Assembly (NCBI RefSeq): GCF_025151535.1
Contig: NZ_CP102288.1
Span: 3,252,001 to 3,316,000 of the forward strand
Length of the DNA stretch: 64,000 nt
Direction: 5' to 3'
Source of the DNA: Segatella copri DSM 18205
GTDB lineage: Bacteria > Bacteroidota > Bacteroidia > Bacteroidales > Bacteroidaceae
Shown: piece after piece, positions 45,039 to 53,744 of the stretch
Layout: each line of letters opens with the position of its first letter
How positions within the stretch are numbered: position 1 is the stretch's first letter
Notes under the pieces: model-generated
The model's input: only the letters and a program-made list of their open reading frames with translations
Databases searched by the model: none
Told to the model about the DNA's origin: nothing
Made by a program: the position numbers and the translations under genes

Positions 45039-47246
45039 ATGAAATTGAAAAATATTAATTTTGGTTTAGGCTTGGTAGCTCTCTTGGCTTTGTCATCATG
45101 TGCTGATGACAAGTTCTCGGAGTACAGAACTGATATGACCAAGAACTTGAAGGAATATCAGTATCTTAACAACTACGAGCCTTTGAAGAAATATGTCGAA
45201 GACATGAAGGCTTCTGGCAAGTGCAATCCCGACTTTAAGTTGGGTATTGCACTGGCTGCGCCCGACTTCAACAAACAGGAGCTTGTATATTGCTTGGCTG
45301 GTAGCAACTTCGAGGAGATGACAGCAGGCAACGCCATGAAGTATGCTTCTTGTGTAAAAGATGATGGAACCTTTGACTTTAATACTGTTAAGGATTTCGT
45401 TACAAATGCAAAGGATGCAGGTTTGACCATCTATGGTCATACGCTTGCTTGGCATTCTCAGCAGAACAAGACGTATCTTAGTAAACTTATTGCAGATAAG
45501 GAAATTCAGGTAGATCCTAGTCAGAAGGAAGAGAAGACAGATTATCAGCTTGATTGCTCTACACTGACAAAATATGATTGGTTTGATCCTTCTGCTTCTT
45601 CTGTAACTACAGAGTGGAACAAAGATGGTGCTGTGGTCATAACCAATCCGGAGCCGATTGAACCTTTCTATAAACTCCAATATTGGTTGGTCAATGGAAT
45701 CTCTTTGGATGAGGGAAAGGATTATAAACTGACCATAGAATGTAAGGCTGAAGGCGCATCTGATGCCAACATCCATTTTAAGTTAGGTGATTGGAATGTT
45801 GCTGAGCAACAATTCACGATTCCTGTAGGTAAAGGATATCAGAAAGTTGTTTTGTCTGTATCTCCAAAAATGGCAAATAATGGCATTATGTTCCAACATG
45901 GAGACTTTGCTGGTAAGATTTATTGGAAGTCTATCACAATTTCACACATGGAAACTCCTGTTATGGAAATCCCTTCAACTGTGGCTAAGCTTGATTTTGA
46001 AGGAGAGGAGTCTCTAGGTGGTTGGGGTATGGATCATACTCCTGAGAATGTGAATGGAGTTTGCCAAGTTGGTAATGATGCAGCTAAAAGCGCAGACTGG
46101 AATGCTCAGGTTAATTTTGAGCCTGGATTTATATTCGAAAATGGTACAACTTATCATTTGAAGATGAAAATCAAAGGTTCTGTAGCTGGTCAATTTGGTG
46201 CTCTATTTCAGAATCCTGACGGTTATAAGCCTTGCGGTAATTTCCAGAACATTTCTGTTACTAAGGATTGGAAGGAAGTGGATGTCACAGCTAAGTGTAA
46301 TGGTGATGGTGCTTCTCGCTTGCTCTTAAATATCGGATTGTATGCCGGTACACTCTATATTGATGACTTTGAGGTTTATATCACGAAGTCTGCTAATTCC
46401 ATTCCTCTTACGGATGAAGAGAAGAAATCTCTTCTTACTGATGCAATGGGCAAGTGGATTGATGGTATGATGGAGGCTACTGATGGTTATGTTACATCAT
46501 GGGATGTTGTGAACGAGGCCCTTTCTGGTGACGATAAAGATGGTGATGGCAAGTACGACTTGCAGCATGCTGCTACAGCTTCTGCTGACGACAAGAAGAA
46601 CTGCTTCTACTGGCAGGATTACCTGGGTGACATTGATTATGTTCGCACTGCTGTAGCTGCAGCTCGCAAGAGTTTTGCCGCCCATAATGGTGACCCTGAC
46701 AAATTGAAACTCTTCATCAATGATTATAACTTGGAGAGCGATTGGGACGAAAATGCCAAGCTGGAGAGTTTGAAGAAGTGGATCGATGATTGGGAGGCTG
46801 ATGGTGTTACCAAGATTGATGGTATCGCATCTCAGATGCATATCACTTGCTATGCTGATCCTAACACTCAGAAAAGTAAGAAAGATCATATCGTCAAGAT
46901 GTTGGAGTTGATGGCTGAAAGTGGCAAGCTTTGCAAGATTTCTGAACTTGATATGGGTTATGTTGATGCCGCTGGCAATAAATTAACTTATGATCAGATG
47001 ACTGAGGAACAACACAAGGAAATGCGTGACCTCTACACCTTCGTTCTCCAGAAGTACTTCGAGATTATCCCTATTGATCAGCAGTATGGTATCACTCAGT
47101 GGTGTGCTACAGATTCTCCTAAGGATTCAGGTTGGCGTCCTGGTGAGCCTACTGGTCTCTGGGATCTCAACTATCTTCGCAAGCATACCTATGCAGGTTT
47201 CGCTGCAGGTCTTGGTGCTCCAGAATATTGGAACGATGCCAAGTAA
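45039..47246 (+). CDS. xyn10C: GH10 endo-beta-1,4-xylanase interrupted by two CBM domains
   Basis: The 735-residue surface lipoprotein has lipobox Ala-Leu-Ser-Ser-Cys. The GH10 barrel starts at about residue 30 (LGIALAAPDF, YGHTLAWHSQ) and is split after the third strand by about 300 residues with two CBM4/22-like sandwiches (about 190-305 and 315-450). It resumes with acid/base Glu493 in SWDVVNEAL and nucleophile Glu636 in ISELDMGY, ending with GLWDLNY. This inserted-CBM architecture is known for Bacteroidetes Xyn10C-type enzymes. It cuts xylan at the cell surface and feeds XusA-E. It is the last gene before the terminator at 47314. Confidence 0.93.
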   Translation: MKLKNINFGLGLVALLALSSCADDKFSEYRTDMTKNLKEYQYLNNYEPLKKYVEDMKASGKCNPDFKLGIALAAPDFNKQELVYCLAGSNFEEMTAGNAMKYASCVKDDGTFDFNTVKDFVTNAKDAGLTIYGHTLAWHSQQNKTYLSKLIADKEIQVDPSQKEEKTDYQLDCSTLTKYDWFDPSASSVTTEWNKDGAVVITNPEPIEPFYKLQYWLVNGISLDEGKDYKLTIECKAEGASDANIHFKLGDWNVAEQQFTIPVGKGYQKVVLSVSPKMANNGIMFQHGDFAGKIYWKSITISHMETPVMEIPSTVAKLDFEGEESLGGWGMDHTPENVNGVCQVGNDAAKSADWNAQVNFEPGFIFENGTTYHLKMKIKGSVAGQFGALFQNPDGYKPCGNFQNISVTKDWKEVDVTAKCNGDGASRLLLNIGLYAGTLYIDDFEVYITKSANSIPLTDEEKKSLLTDAMGKWIDGMMEATDGYVTSWDVVNEALSGDDKDGDGKYDLQHAATASADDKKNCFYWQDYLGDIDYVRTAVAAARKSFAAHNGDPDKLKLFINDYNLESDWDENAKLESLKKWIDDWEADGVTKIDGIASQMHITCYADPNTQKSKKDHIVKMLELMAESGKLCKISELDMGYVDAAGNKLTYDQMTEEQHKEMRDLYTFVLQKYFEIIPIDQQYGITQWCATDSPKDSGWRPGEPTGLWDLNYLRKHTYAGFAAGLGAPEYWNDAK

Positions 47247-47313
47247 ATACTCTAAAAGACATTAGTTTTAGGTTTATCATACAAAGATTAACCGAAAAAA
47301 GATGTTAGTCGTT

Positions 47314-47352
47314 AAGGTTGGCTGTGTTGTGATGACACGGTCAACCTTTTTG
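47314..47352 (+). terminator. Terminator of the xus operon
   Basis: AAGGTTG and CAACCTT enclose an inner GTGT/ACAC pairing and are followed by a run of T. It separates the xus operon from the regulon promoter at 47402. Confidence 0.75.
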
Positions 47353-47401
47353 CGTTTTCGTGCCAAAATCTTTCATTTGGCTGCATAATTTCAATCCAGA
47401 T

Positions 47402-47454
47402 AAAGTATTTGTTACATGATGCAAAGGGTGTTTCAGGGGAAAGATGTATCTTTG
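47402..47454 (+). promoter_or_regulatory. Xylan-regulon promoter of the CxxCH lipoprotein gene
   Basis: It has a perfect half-site 1 AAAGTATTTGTTAC (47402-47415). Half-site 2 AAAGGGTGTTTCA starts at 47423. The -7 box TATCTTTG is at 47447-47454. The ATG begins only 5 bp after the -7 box, so the mRNA should be leaderless or nearly so. Confidence 0.72.
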
Positions 47455-47459
47455 TATCC

Positions 47460-48920
47460 ATGAAAAAGATATATTATTTGCTGATGGGCTGCCTGCTGCT
47501 GGCGGGTTGCTCGCAAAAGCCACATGACATAACGATGGTGAGCCAGTTGCCTGCCATCTATCCCGACTACGTGGGCGTTACTGTGCCCGCCAATATCGCT
47601 CCGCTCAACTTCTGCATGGAAGATGAGGGATATACGGCTATGTCGGTACAGATAAAGGGATCCAGGAAGGGAGCGATGGAGACATCGGGAGAGGATGCGG
47701 AGTTTGACATCGAACAATGGCATCAACTGCTACGTGATAATCGAGGCGGAAAACTGACCATTATTGTTGTCGCCAAGAAGGACGGACAGTGGAGACAATT
47801 CAAGCCTTTTGACATCTTCGTGGATAAGCAGAGGATGAAGGAGTGGGGCGTCACTTATCGCATGGTGGCTCCTGGCTATGAGCTCTATGGTATGCAGGGA
47901 CTCTTCCAGCGTTGCCTCTCCAACTTTGATGAGTTTGCCATCTATCGCACCACCGAGGTGCCGGGCAGTTGTGTGAATTGTCATACCGCCAATGCCACCA
48001 ATCCCGATGAGTTTACGCTGCATATCCGTGGCGAGAAGGGTGCTACCCTGATTCGCCATCAGGGCAAGGACGACTGGATGAAGTCGAAGAATCTGGAGGT
48101 GGGTGGTCCGATGGTGTTCCCTTGTTGGCATCCATCGGGCAGGTTTATCGCCTTCAGCACCAATGATACGCAGCAGTATTTTCATTCTCAGGCTAAGAAG
48201 CGCATCGAGTATTTCGATATGAGCTCTGACATCTTCATCTACAATCCCGAGACGCATGAGGCGATGGTGGATGCTCGCTTTGCCACCAAGGAGAATCTGG
48301 AGAACTGCCCTGTGTTTTCGCCAGACGGTAAGTGGCTCTATTATATCACCGCGCCTTTCAGAGATCCGAAGCAGCATTTCCGTGAGAGCCGATATAGCCT
48401 CTGCCGTGTGGGCTTCGATGCCAAGACGGGCAAGCTGAGCGAAATGGTGGATACGCTCATCAGTGCAGTGGCTTTGGGCAAGAGCATCACTTGGCCTCGT
48501 CCGTCATACGATGGCAGATATCTGATGTTTACCACGCTGGATTATGGCTACTTCTCTATCTGGCATCCGGAGGCTGACCTATGGCTGCTAGATTTGAAGA
48601 CTGGCAAGGCTTATGCCCTGGACGCTGCCAACAGTGATGACTCTGACAGTTTCCACAACTGGAGCAAGAGTGGCGGATGGTATCTCTTTACCAGTAGGCG
48701 AGAGGACGGCCTGTATACTCGCATCTATCTGGCTAGCGTGGACAGGCAGGGCCATTCTACCAAGCCTTTCCTCCTTCCGCAACGCCGACCTAGGGAGGAC
48801 AATCTGCGCCGCATGTATTCATATAATACGCCCGACTTCACGCTGCGCAAGGTGGAGATAGAGGATATGCCTGGGCATATCAACAATCCTAAACGCATGG
48901 AATGGCGGGCGGCTAAGTGA
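47460..48920 (+). CDS. TolB-like beta-propeller lipoprotein with CxxCH heme-binding motif
   Basis: The 486-residue lipoprotein has lipobox Leu-Leu-Ala-Gly-Cys (Cys17). The N-terminal part is a small sandwich. A Cys171-Val-Asn-Cys174-His175 motif typical of covalent c-type heme attachment precedes PD40/WD40-like propeller blades (FPCWHPSGRFIAFSTN, CPVFSPDGKWLYYITAP, WPRPSYDGRYLMFTT, DGLYTRIYLASVD). A single-heme propeller or a heme-free relic are both possible. The frame runs upstream to a TTG inside the operator; the ATG at 47460 starts the signal peptide. It is followed 27 bp later by a membrane protein, and both lie under the xylan-regulon promoter. Confidence 0.78.
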   Translation: MKKIYYLLMGCLLLAGCSQKPHDITMVSQLPAIYPDYVGVTVPANIAPLNFCMEDEGYTAMSVQIKGSRKGAMETSGEDAEFDIEQWHQLLRDNRGGKLTIIVVAKKDGQWRQFKPFDIFVDKQRMKEWGVTYRMVAPGYELYGMQGLFQRCLSNFDEFAIYRTTEVPGSCVNCHTANATNPDEFTLHIRGEKGATLIRHQGKDDWMKSKNLEVGGPMVFPCWHPSGRFIAFSTNDTQQYFHSQAKKRIEYFDMSSDIFIYNPETHEAMVDARFATKENLENCPVFSPDGKWLYYITAPFRDPKQHFRESRYSLCRVGFDAKTGKLSEMVDTLISAVALGKSITWPRPSYDGRYLMFTTLDYGYFSIWHPEADLWLLDLKTGKAYALDAANSDDSDSFHNWSKSGGWYLFTSRREDGLYTRIYLASVDRQGHSTKPFLLPQRRPREDNLRRMYSYNTPDFTLRKVEIEDMPGHINNPKRMEWRAAK

Positions 48921-48947
48921 TGCTATATATAACAAGGTATAAGGAAA

Positions 48948-50207
48948 ATGAAAGATACGAAGAATAATGATAGAAGCCGATGGATGATGGCGGTTGGCTT
49001 CATGGCTGCCCTGTACATCTTCTGGCGATATGCCTATCCCTGCGAATTGGCTTATCATGAGCAGATGCAGCTCTTCTTATGGAATGGGGATTATCTGATG
49101 GATAGACTGACAGAACCAGGTGGCGTGGCTCGCTATCTGGCTGAGATGCTGGTGCAGTGCTATAACAATCTGCCGCTGGGCGCCTTGCTCCTAGCGCTAC
49201 TCATGGGCGGCTTGCAACGGATCACCTGGCTCTTGATGAGAAGGATGGGCTGTAAGGACGGTATGAGATGTTATCTCCTGTCGTTTCTGCCGCCTATTGT
49301 GATGTGGGCGATCATGGGCGATAAGGATGTGATGACTACTGTGCCTATGGCTTTGCTGCTTACTGAGGCTATGTTGCTGCTGATGCCTAGTAACATCTTC
49401 TCGGCTTGGAGACCTGCCATTATTTATCTGCTGCTATTGCTCACTTTGGGCTATTGGCTAGTGGGACCGATGGCGATATGGGCAGCAATGTGCTTGGTGG
49501 CTTATGCCTTGTGCAGGCAGAAGGATAAGCAGAACTGGGCGATGGGCTTGGTGGCTGTGCTGGTGGTAGGCTTGTTTGTGCAGTTGGATAGTGCCAGAAT
49601 GCTGCCTTATCCCAAGGCTCGTGTGTTTCGTGGCATTGATTATCTGCGCGATCCTACGGCGTTCTTCCCTCATGAGTGGTATACTTCTGATGTGTATGAG
49701 CAGATGGAGTATAGCATGTTGGTGCGCCGACAGGATTGGCATGCCATCTTGGACAAGGCAGCTAAGAAGGCTCCGATGGCTACGGCGAGCGAGGCGGCTG
49801 TGAAGTTGGCGCAATGGAAGACGGGGGCATTGAGTGATGAGGGGATGCGCCAGTTTATGGCTTCGTATGGCAAGCTGGATCACCCCATCAATATCTGCAT
49901 GAAGAGTGACCTCTTCTTCCATCTTGGTTTGGTGAATGCTTCTCGCCGATATGCCTTCGAGTTTAAGCAGCTCATTGCCAATGGCAATCAGAGTGGCAGA
50001 ATGCTGAAGCGTCTTGCCGAGACCGAACTGGTGAGTGGCCATGAGCAGTTGGCGCGCAAGTATCTCTACATCTTGTATGATGCCACCTTCTATCGCCAAT
50101 GGGCGGAGGATGTGCTTCCTCTCACCCGCAGTGTCAAGCTTTTGGATGCTCATCCCCTCTATGGCCCGCTATCCCATAGCTTCCCAGAGAAGGACGTGAT
50201 GTATTAG
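48948..50207 (+). CDS. Multi-spanning membrane protein (DUF6057-like)
   Basis: The 419-residue protein has about six to seven membrane segments in the first 215 residues (ALYIFWRYAYPC, LPLGALLLALLMGGL, PAIIYLLLLLTLGYWLVG, WAMGLVAVLVVGLFVQL). A soluble helical C-terminal region contains YDATFYRQWAEDVLPL. It resembles DUF6057 proteins, which often follow the TolB-like CxxCH lipoprotein in Bacteroidota; this assignment is from resemblance. It seems shorter than typical members. The tight spacing indicates coexpression. The function of the pair is unknown. Confidence 0.68.
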   Translation: MKDTKNNDRSRWMMAVGFMAALYIFWRYAYPCELAYHEQMQLFLWNGDYLMDRLTEPGGVARYLAEMLVQCYNNLPLGALLLALLMGGLQRITWLLMRRMGCKDGMRCYLLSFLPPIVMWAIMGDKDVMTTVPMALLLTEAMLLLMPSNIFSAWRPAIIYLLLLLTLGYWLVGPMAIWAAMCLVAYALCRQKDKQNWAMGLVAVLVVGLFVQLDSARMLPYPKARVFRGIDYLRDPTAFFPHEWYTSDVYEQMEYSMLVRRQDWHAILDKAAKKAPMATASEAAVKLAQWKTGALSDEGMRQFMASYGKLDHPINICMKSDLFFHLGLVNASRRYAFEFKQLIANGNQSGRMLKRLAETELVSGHEQLARKYLYILYDATFYRQWAEDVLPLTRSVKLLDAHPLYGPLSHSFPEKDVMY

Positions 50208-50217
50208 GCTCATCTGT

Positions 50218-50341
50218 ATATTTTTCCTCTGATATTTTTCCTCTGACCAAACATTTGGGGAATCTGGAATATTTTGGGTAAAAACATTTGGGGAATCTGG
50301 AACATTTTGGGCAAAAACATTTGGGGAATCTGGAATATTTG
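50218..50341. repeat. Short tandem repeats: 14-bp pair then 33-bp triplet
   Basis: ATATTTTTCCTCTG occurs twice in tandem (50218-50245). A 33-bp unit beginning ACATTTGGGGAATCTGGAA then repeats almost three times (units start at 50251, 50284 and 50317). Periods of 14 and 33 bp are found side by side. They fill the gap after the membrane-protein gene and precede an inverted repeat and the next operator. Confidence 0.85.
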
Positions 50342-50369
50342 TTTATTTGACTTTTCCTGATTTCCTCTT

Positions 50370-50426
50370 CAAATAGGTTTGATGGGGTATCATTTTCGTT
50401 ATAATGTTGGCTATCAAACCTATTTG
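50370..50426. repeat. Perfect 14-bp inverted repeat upstream of an operator
   Basis: CAAATAGGTTTGAT (50370-50383) and ATCAAACCTATTTG (50413-50426) are perfect inverted copies around a 29-nt loop, 12 bp before half-site 1 of the next operator. No T-run follows, so it is either a hairpin ending the upstream transcript or a protein-binding site. Confidence 0.7.
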
Positions 50427-50437
50427 GTACTTCTTAC

Positions 50438-50490
50438 AAAGTATTTGTTACTCCCCGCAAAGTCTTTTTCAGCCTTTTCTGTTATTTTTG
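50438..50490 (+). promoter_or_regulatory. Xylan-regulon promoter of the two-domain protein and CE1 esterase
   Basis: It has a perfect half-site 1 AAAGTATTTGTTAC (50438-50451). Half-site 2 AAAGTCTTTTTCA starts at 50459. The -7 box TATTTTTG is at 50483-50490. The leader is about 65 nt. Confidence 0.73.
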
Positions 50491-50559
50491 CAAGCGGAAA
50501 TGAGAAACATTTCAATTTTATAACTGGATTTATTAACTTAATAACAAATTGTAAAGCTT

Positions 50560-51498
50560 ATGAAAAAGTTATTTACTTTGATTGTAGCAGCTTTCATGGC
50601 TGTAAGTGTGAATGCTCAGACAGAGACTCCTCTTGTTTTGGGTGGTGGCTGGAATGCAGGTTTTGCCTACGATGCTGATGTTTATGATTTCACTATCTCC
50701 AAGATGTATGGAGCAGCAGAGTTTGCTTGCAATGTCAACTCTGCAGATTATCCTAAGTATATCCTCGAGTTCGAAGATCCGCTTCCTGCCAACTGCCAAG
50801 TAAACTATACTTGGAAGGCTTCTGCTGATGCAGAAGGTGAGGCTACTCCTGCTTATGGTCGTGCTGTGGGCGATGGAACTACCAAGAAGTATGAATTGGT
50901 ATTCGACCCGGAGCATCCTTACATCGTGGGTGTAAGCGTACAGCATACCGATGATGAAGAGGTGAACCTGAAGGTGAAGAAGCTGACTCTGGTGGGTGCC
51001 GACAATTCTGAAAAGCAGGTCTATGCCTCCTTCACCGATTGGGCTGGTACTGATAACACAGTTGCTAATAAGTATAAGGGTATAGTTTCTTTCGATAAAC
51101 TGTGGCAGCAGCTTGCTATCAATGGCTTGGCTGGCAAGAGTAATGTTACAGTCAAGGTGAAATTGGCTGAGCCAACCCCAAATGTTCAGATGTGTGTAGA
51201 TTACGAGGATAAGACATCTGAGTGGCCTTCATTCGGAGGCAGCGATGAGGTTACTTTCACCACCAAGGAAGGTGCTGTCATCAAGAACGTGGGTATCCAG
51301 TATACCGACCAAGAAAATAATCCAGCAAAGGTTTCTGTGCTCGGTGCCTGGTTGGTTGATACACCTACCGGCATTTCTAAGGTAGAGAATCTGAAGGTTG
51401 CTCAGGATGGCAAGTGCTTCAACCTCGCTGGTCAGCAGGTAGGTAAGAACTATAAGGGCGTTGTCATCAAGAATGGTAAAAAGATGGTTATCAAGTAA
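50560..51498 (+). CDS. Secreted protein with two related sandwich domains, unknown function
   Basis: The 312-residue secreted protein has a signal peptide ending SVNAQ. It has two tandem domains of about 125 residues that appear to be diverged copies. Domain 1 ends VGVSVQHTDDEEVNLKVKKL and domain 2 ends NVGIQYTDQENNPAKVSVL, with similar preceding strands. The tail CFNLAGQQVGKNYKG...GKKMVIK resembles a sorting tail. No family is recognised; a carbohydrate-binding role is inferred from the regulon promoter and from the esterase gene that starts 3 bp after its stop. Confidence 0.72.
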   Translation: MKKLFTLIVAAFMAVSVNAQTETPLVLGGGWNAGFAYDADVYDFTISKMYGAAEFACNVNSADYPKYILEFEDPLPANCQVNYTWKASADAEGEATPAYGRAVGDGTTKKYELVFDPEHPYIVGVSVQHTDDEEVNLKVKKLTLVGADNSEKQVYASFTDWAGTDNTVANKYKGIVSFDKLWQQLAINGLAGKSNVTVKVKLAEPTPNVQMCVDYEDKTSEWPSFGGSDEVTFTTKEGAVIKNVGIQYTDQENNPAKVSVLGAWLVDTPTGISKVENLKVAQDGKCFNLAGQQVGKNYKGVVIKNGKKMVIK

Positions 51499-51501
51499 TA
51501 G

Positions 51502-52959
51502 ATGAGACGTTTTACAATGCTCGCATCTCTCCTCATGGTTCTGTGTCTACAAATGGCGGCACAGACCTGGGAAGATGTAAAAGTGGGGACTTCTACTCGC
51601 AAGACCCTCACTTATGTACCAAAGAATGTAGAGAAATCACCGGCTCTGGTGATTTCTCTGCATGGTATGAACCAGGACCCTGAGTATCAGCAGAATCAGA
51701 CGCAATGGAATGCGCTGGCTGATACCGAGGGTTTTATTGTTACTTATCCGCTGGGTAATAACAGAATGTGGGACACTCACGGTACTTCTGATGTGGAGTT
51801 TGTGGATGCTGTCATCCAAGAAATGATAAACCAGCACCATGTGGACAAGAACCGCATCTATCTCTCGGGTTTCTCTATGGGTAGCTGGCTGGGTTATCAT
51901 TGCCTGGAAACGCTTGGCTATCAGATTGCCGCCTTCGGACCTGTGAGCGGTGTGGATATCGGTAAGCAGCCTAGAGCTAACCGCATGGTGCCTATCATGC
52001 ATATTCACGGAACCGCTGATGATGTGTTCAAATATACGGGCGATCCTAATCACATGGCTGGCGGTTATCCTAGCATTGAGGAATATGTAAAGAAGTGGGC
52101 TGCCTACGAAGGTTGCGATGCAAGCAATCCGCAGGTAATCCGTCCTTATCCTGCCGGCAGCACAGGTCCCAAAGCTACACGTACTATATATAATAATGTG
52201 AACGAAGGAGTAGAGGTGAACCTGATTGCCATCGATGGCAAGGGACATTGGCATTCTAATGAACCTAACGGGGTAAATTCTACCCAGGAACTGTGGAACT
52301 TCTTCAAGCGTCATCAGTTGAACCAGTCTTCGGTGCCTGTGGAAAAGCGCAACTATTTCATCCGTTACGAGAGTACTGTGGGCAAGAACCTCTGGGACAG
52401 TCAGGCTGTCTACACCTTGCCAAAGGCTTTGGAGAAGGATGCCAAGTATACGCTGACCATGAAGATGAGAACTTCAGCAGATTGCGCTGAATTGGGATTC
52501 TGGCCTATCTGGAATGCAAGTGCCAACAGGAACCAGTGGGGTGGAAGCGCTGATGTGCAGTATCTGGCAGCCTATCATGTAGAGGCTGGCGACTGGAAGA
52601 CGCTGACCTGGGATTTCACAGCCAACTTCACCTTGGATACCTTCCAGTTTGTATTTGGCACATACGGTGGTACACTCGATATTGACGATATGGTGTTGGT
52701 GAAGGAAGGAACATCAGAGAATCTGATAGCTAACGCCGATTTCTCAGCCCGCAATATTAAGGGCTGGAGCGCCAACCCGAATGGTCCAAACTATTCTCTT
52801 GCCAGCGAAGCCTATGCTTCAACAGGCATCGAGAAGCCAGCTGTGGCAACCATGATGAAATCTGCGGATAAGGCATACTACACTCTTCAAGGTGTGAAGG
52901 TTATTCGTCCTACCAAGGGTATTTATATTCATGGTAGTAAGAAAATCGTGATTAAATAA
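51502..52959 (+). CDS. CE1-type esterase with C-terminal carbohydrate-binding-like domain
   Basis: The 485-residue secreted enzyme has a signal peptide ending MAAQT. The alpha/beta-hydrolase of the PHB-depolymerase/feruloyl-esterase type (about 25-270) has nucleophile Ser125 in SGFSMGSW, an Asp in IHGTADDVF and a His in DGKGHWHSN. A CBM4-like sandwich follows (about 285-415) with DIDDMVLVKEG. The last 28 residues (YYTLQGVKVIRPTKGIYIHG, ending KKIVIK) match the tail type of the previous protein and GH5. It probably removes feruloyl or acetyl groups from xylan. A RAYT element begins 5 bp after its stop. Confidence 0.85.
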   Translation: MRRFTMLASLLMVLCLQMAAQTWEDVKVGTSTRKTLTYVPKNVEKSPALVISLHGMNQDPEYQQNQTQWNALADTEGFIVTYPLGNNRMWDTHGTSDVEFVDAVIQEMINQHHVDKNRIYLSGFSMGSWLGYHCLETLGYQIAAFGPVSGVDIGKQPRANRMVPIMHIHGTADDVFKYTGDPNHMAGGYPSIEEYVKKWAAYEGCDASNPQVIRPYPAGSTGPKATRTIYNNVNEGVEVNLIAIDGKGHWHSNEPNGVNSTQELWNFFKRHQLNQSSVPVEKRNYFIRYESTVGKNLWDSQAVYTLPKALEKDAKYTLTMKMRTSADCAELGFWPIWNASANRNQWGGSADVQYLAAYHVEAGDWKTLTWDFTANFTLDTFQFVFGTYGGTLDIDDMVLVKEGTSENLIANADFSARNIKGWSANPNGPNYSLASEAYASTGIEKPAVATMMKSADKAYYTLQGVKVIRPTKGIYIHGSKKIVIK

Positions 52960-53126
52960 CAAACAGAAGTTTCGCATGTGGTTCAAGTACGGGCTGAAGG
53001 CCCAAAAGCCCCAGAAGCAGCACGCCCTGAAAGGGCAGAAGCTCCTAGCCCAGGGCATCGCCCTGGGTATAATAGCAATCAGCAAGGCGCCCTGTAAGGG
53101 CAAAAGCCTTACAACACCAATCTTCC

Positions 53127-53585
53127 TTAATCCCGGAACACGAATTTTTCATTATATTCCACATTATATAATTCCAAGAATGCTCTATATTCCTCTGCAA
53201 ACGAATGCTTGCTGTGATGCTCTTTCTGATTGTCAATATATTGCAATGTTTTGTCCACAACGGATTGACTGATGGAATATGCGGCATAACCACCCTGCCA
53301 TGCGAAAAAATGATAATAACCCGGATCAAGGTCCTTTATCCATCTACTGCTGTTTCGCTTGATTTCCTCAACTATTTCGGAAATCGTGACATCTTTTGAT
53401 AATATGAACAATACATGAACATGATCGCCTATACCACCAGCCTTTATCTCGGTACATCCCGCTGTCTTTACAAGTTTGCCGATATAACAATGGAGTCGTT
53501 CCAAATCATTTTCACGGATTTGGGGGCTCGTTGATTTGATGTGGAAAATCAAATGGATGTAAATTTTTGATAAGGATTGCGCCAT
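53127..53585 (-). CDS. REP-associated tyrosine transposase (RAYT), copy 1
   Basis: The 152-residue Y1 transposase of the IS200/IS605 TnpA superfamily has the HUH motif His55-Val-His57 in GIGDHVHVLF and the catalytic Tyr116 in TLQYIDNQKEHH. The N-terminus SLSKIYIHLIFHIK is typical. The frame stays open upstream through REP sequence to 53690; the ATG at 53585 gives the standard family N-terminus. It cuts and joins single-stranded ends at REP palindromes present on both sides. It is identical in protein sequence to copy 2. Confidence 0.88.
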   Translation of the reverse strand: MAQSLSKIYIHLIFHIKSTSPQIRENDLERLHCYIGKLVKTAGCTEIKAGGIGDHVHVLFILSKDVTISEIVEEIKRNSSRWIKDLDPGYYHFFAWQGGYAAYSISQSVVDKTLQYIDNQKEHHSKHSFAEEYRAFLELYNVEYNEKFVFRD

Positions 53586-53744
53586 ATTATTAAAGCTTTT
53601 GCCCTTACAGGGCGTTGGTTTGTATATCATAATACCCAGGGCGTTGCCCTGGGCTAGGAGCTTCTGCCCTTTCAGGGCGTGTGGGGACATGATGGTGTTC
53701 TGATGCCTGGGGCGTGTGGAGCTTACATGCGAAACTTGAGTTTT

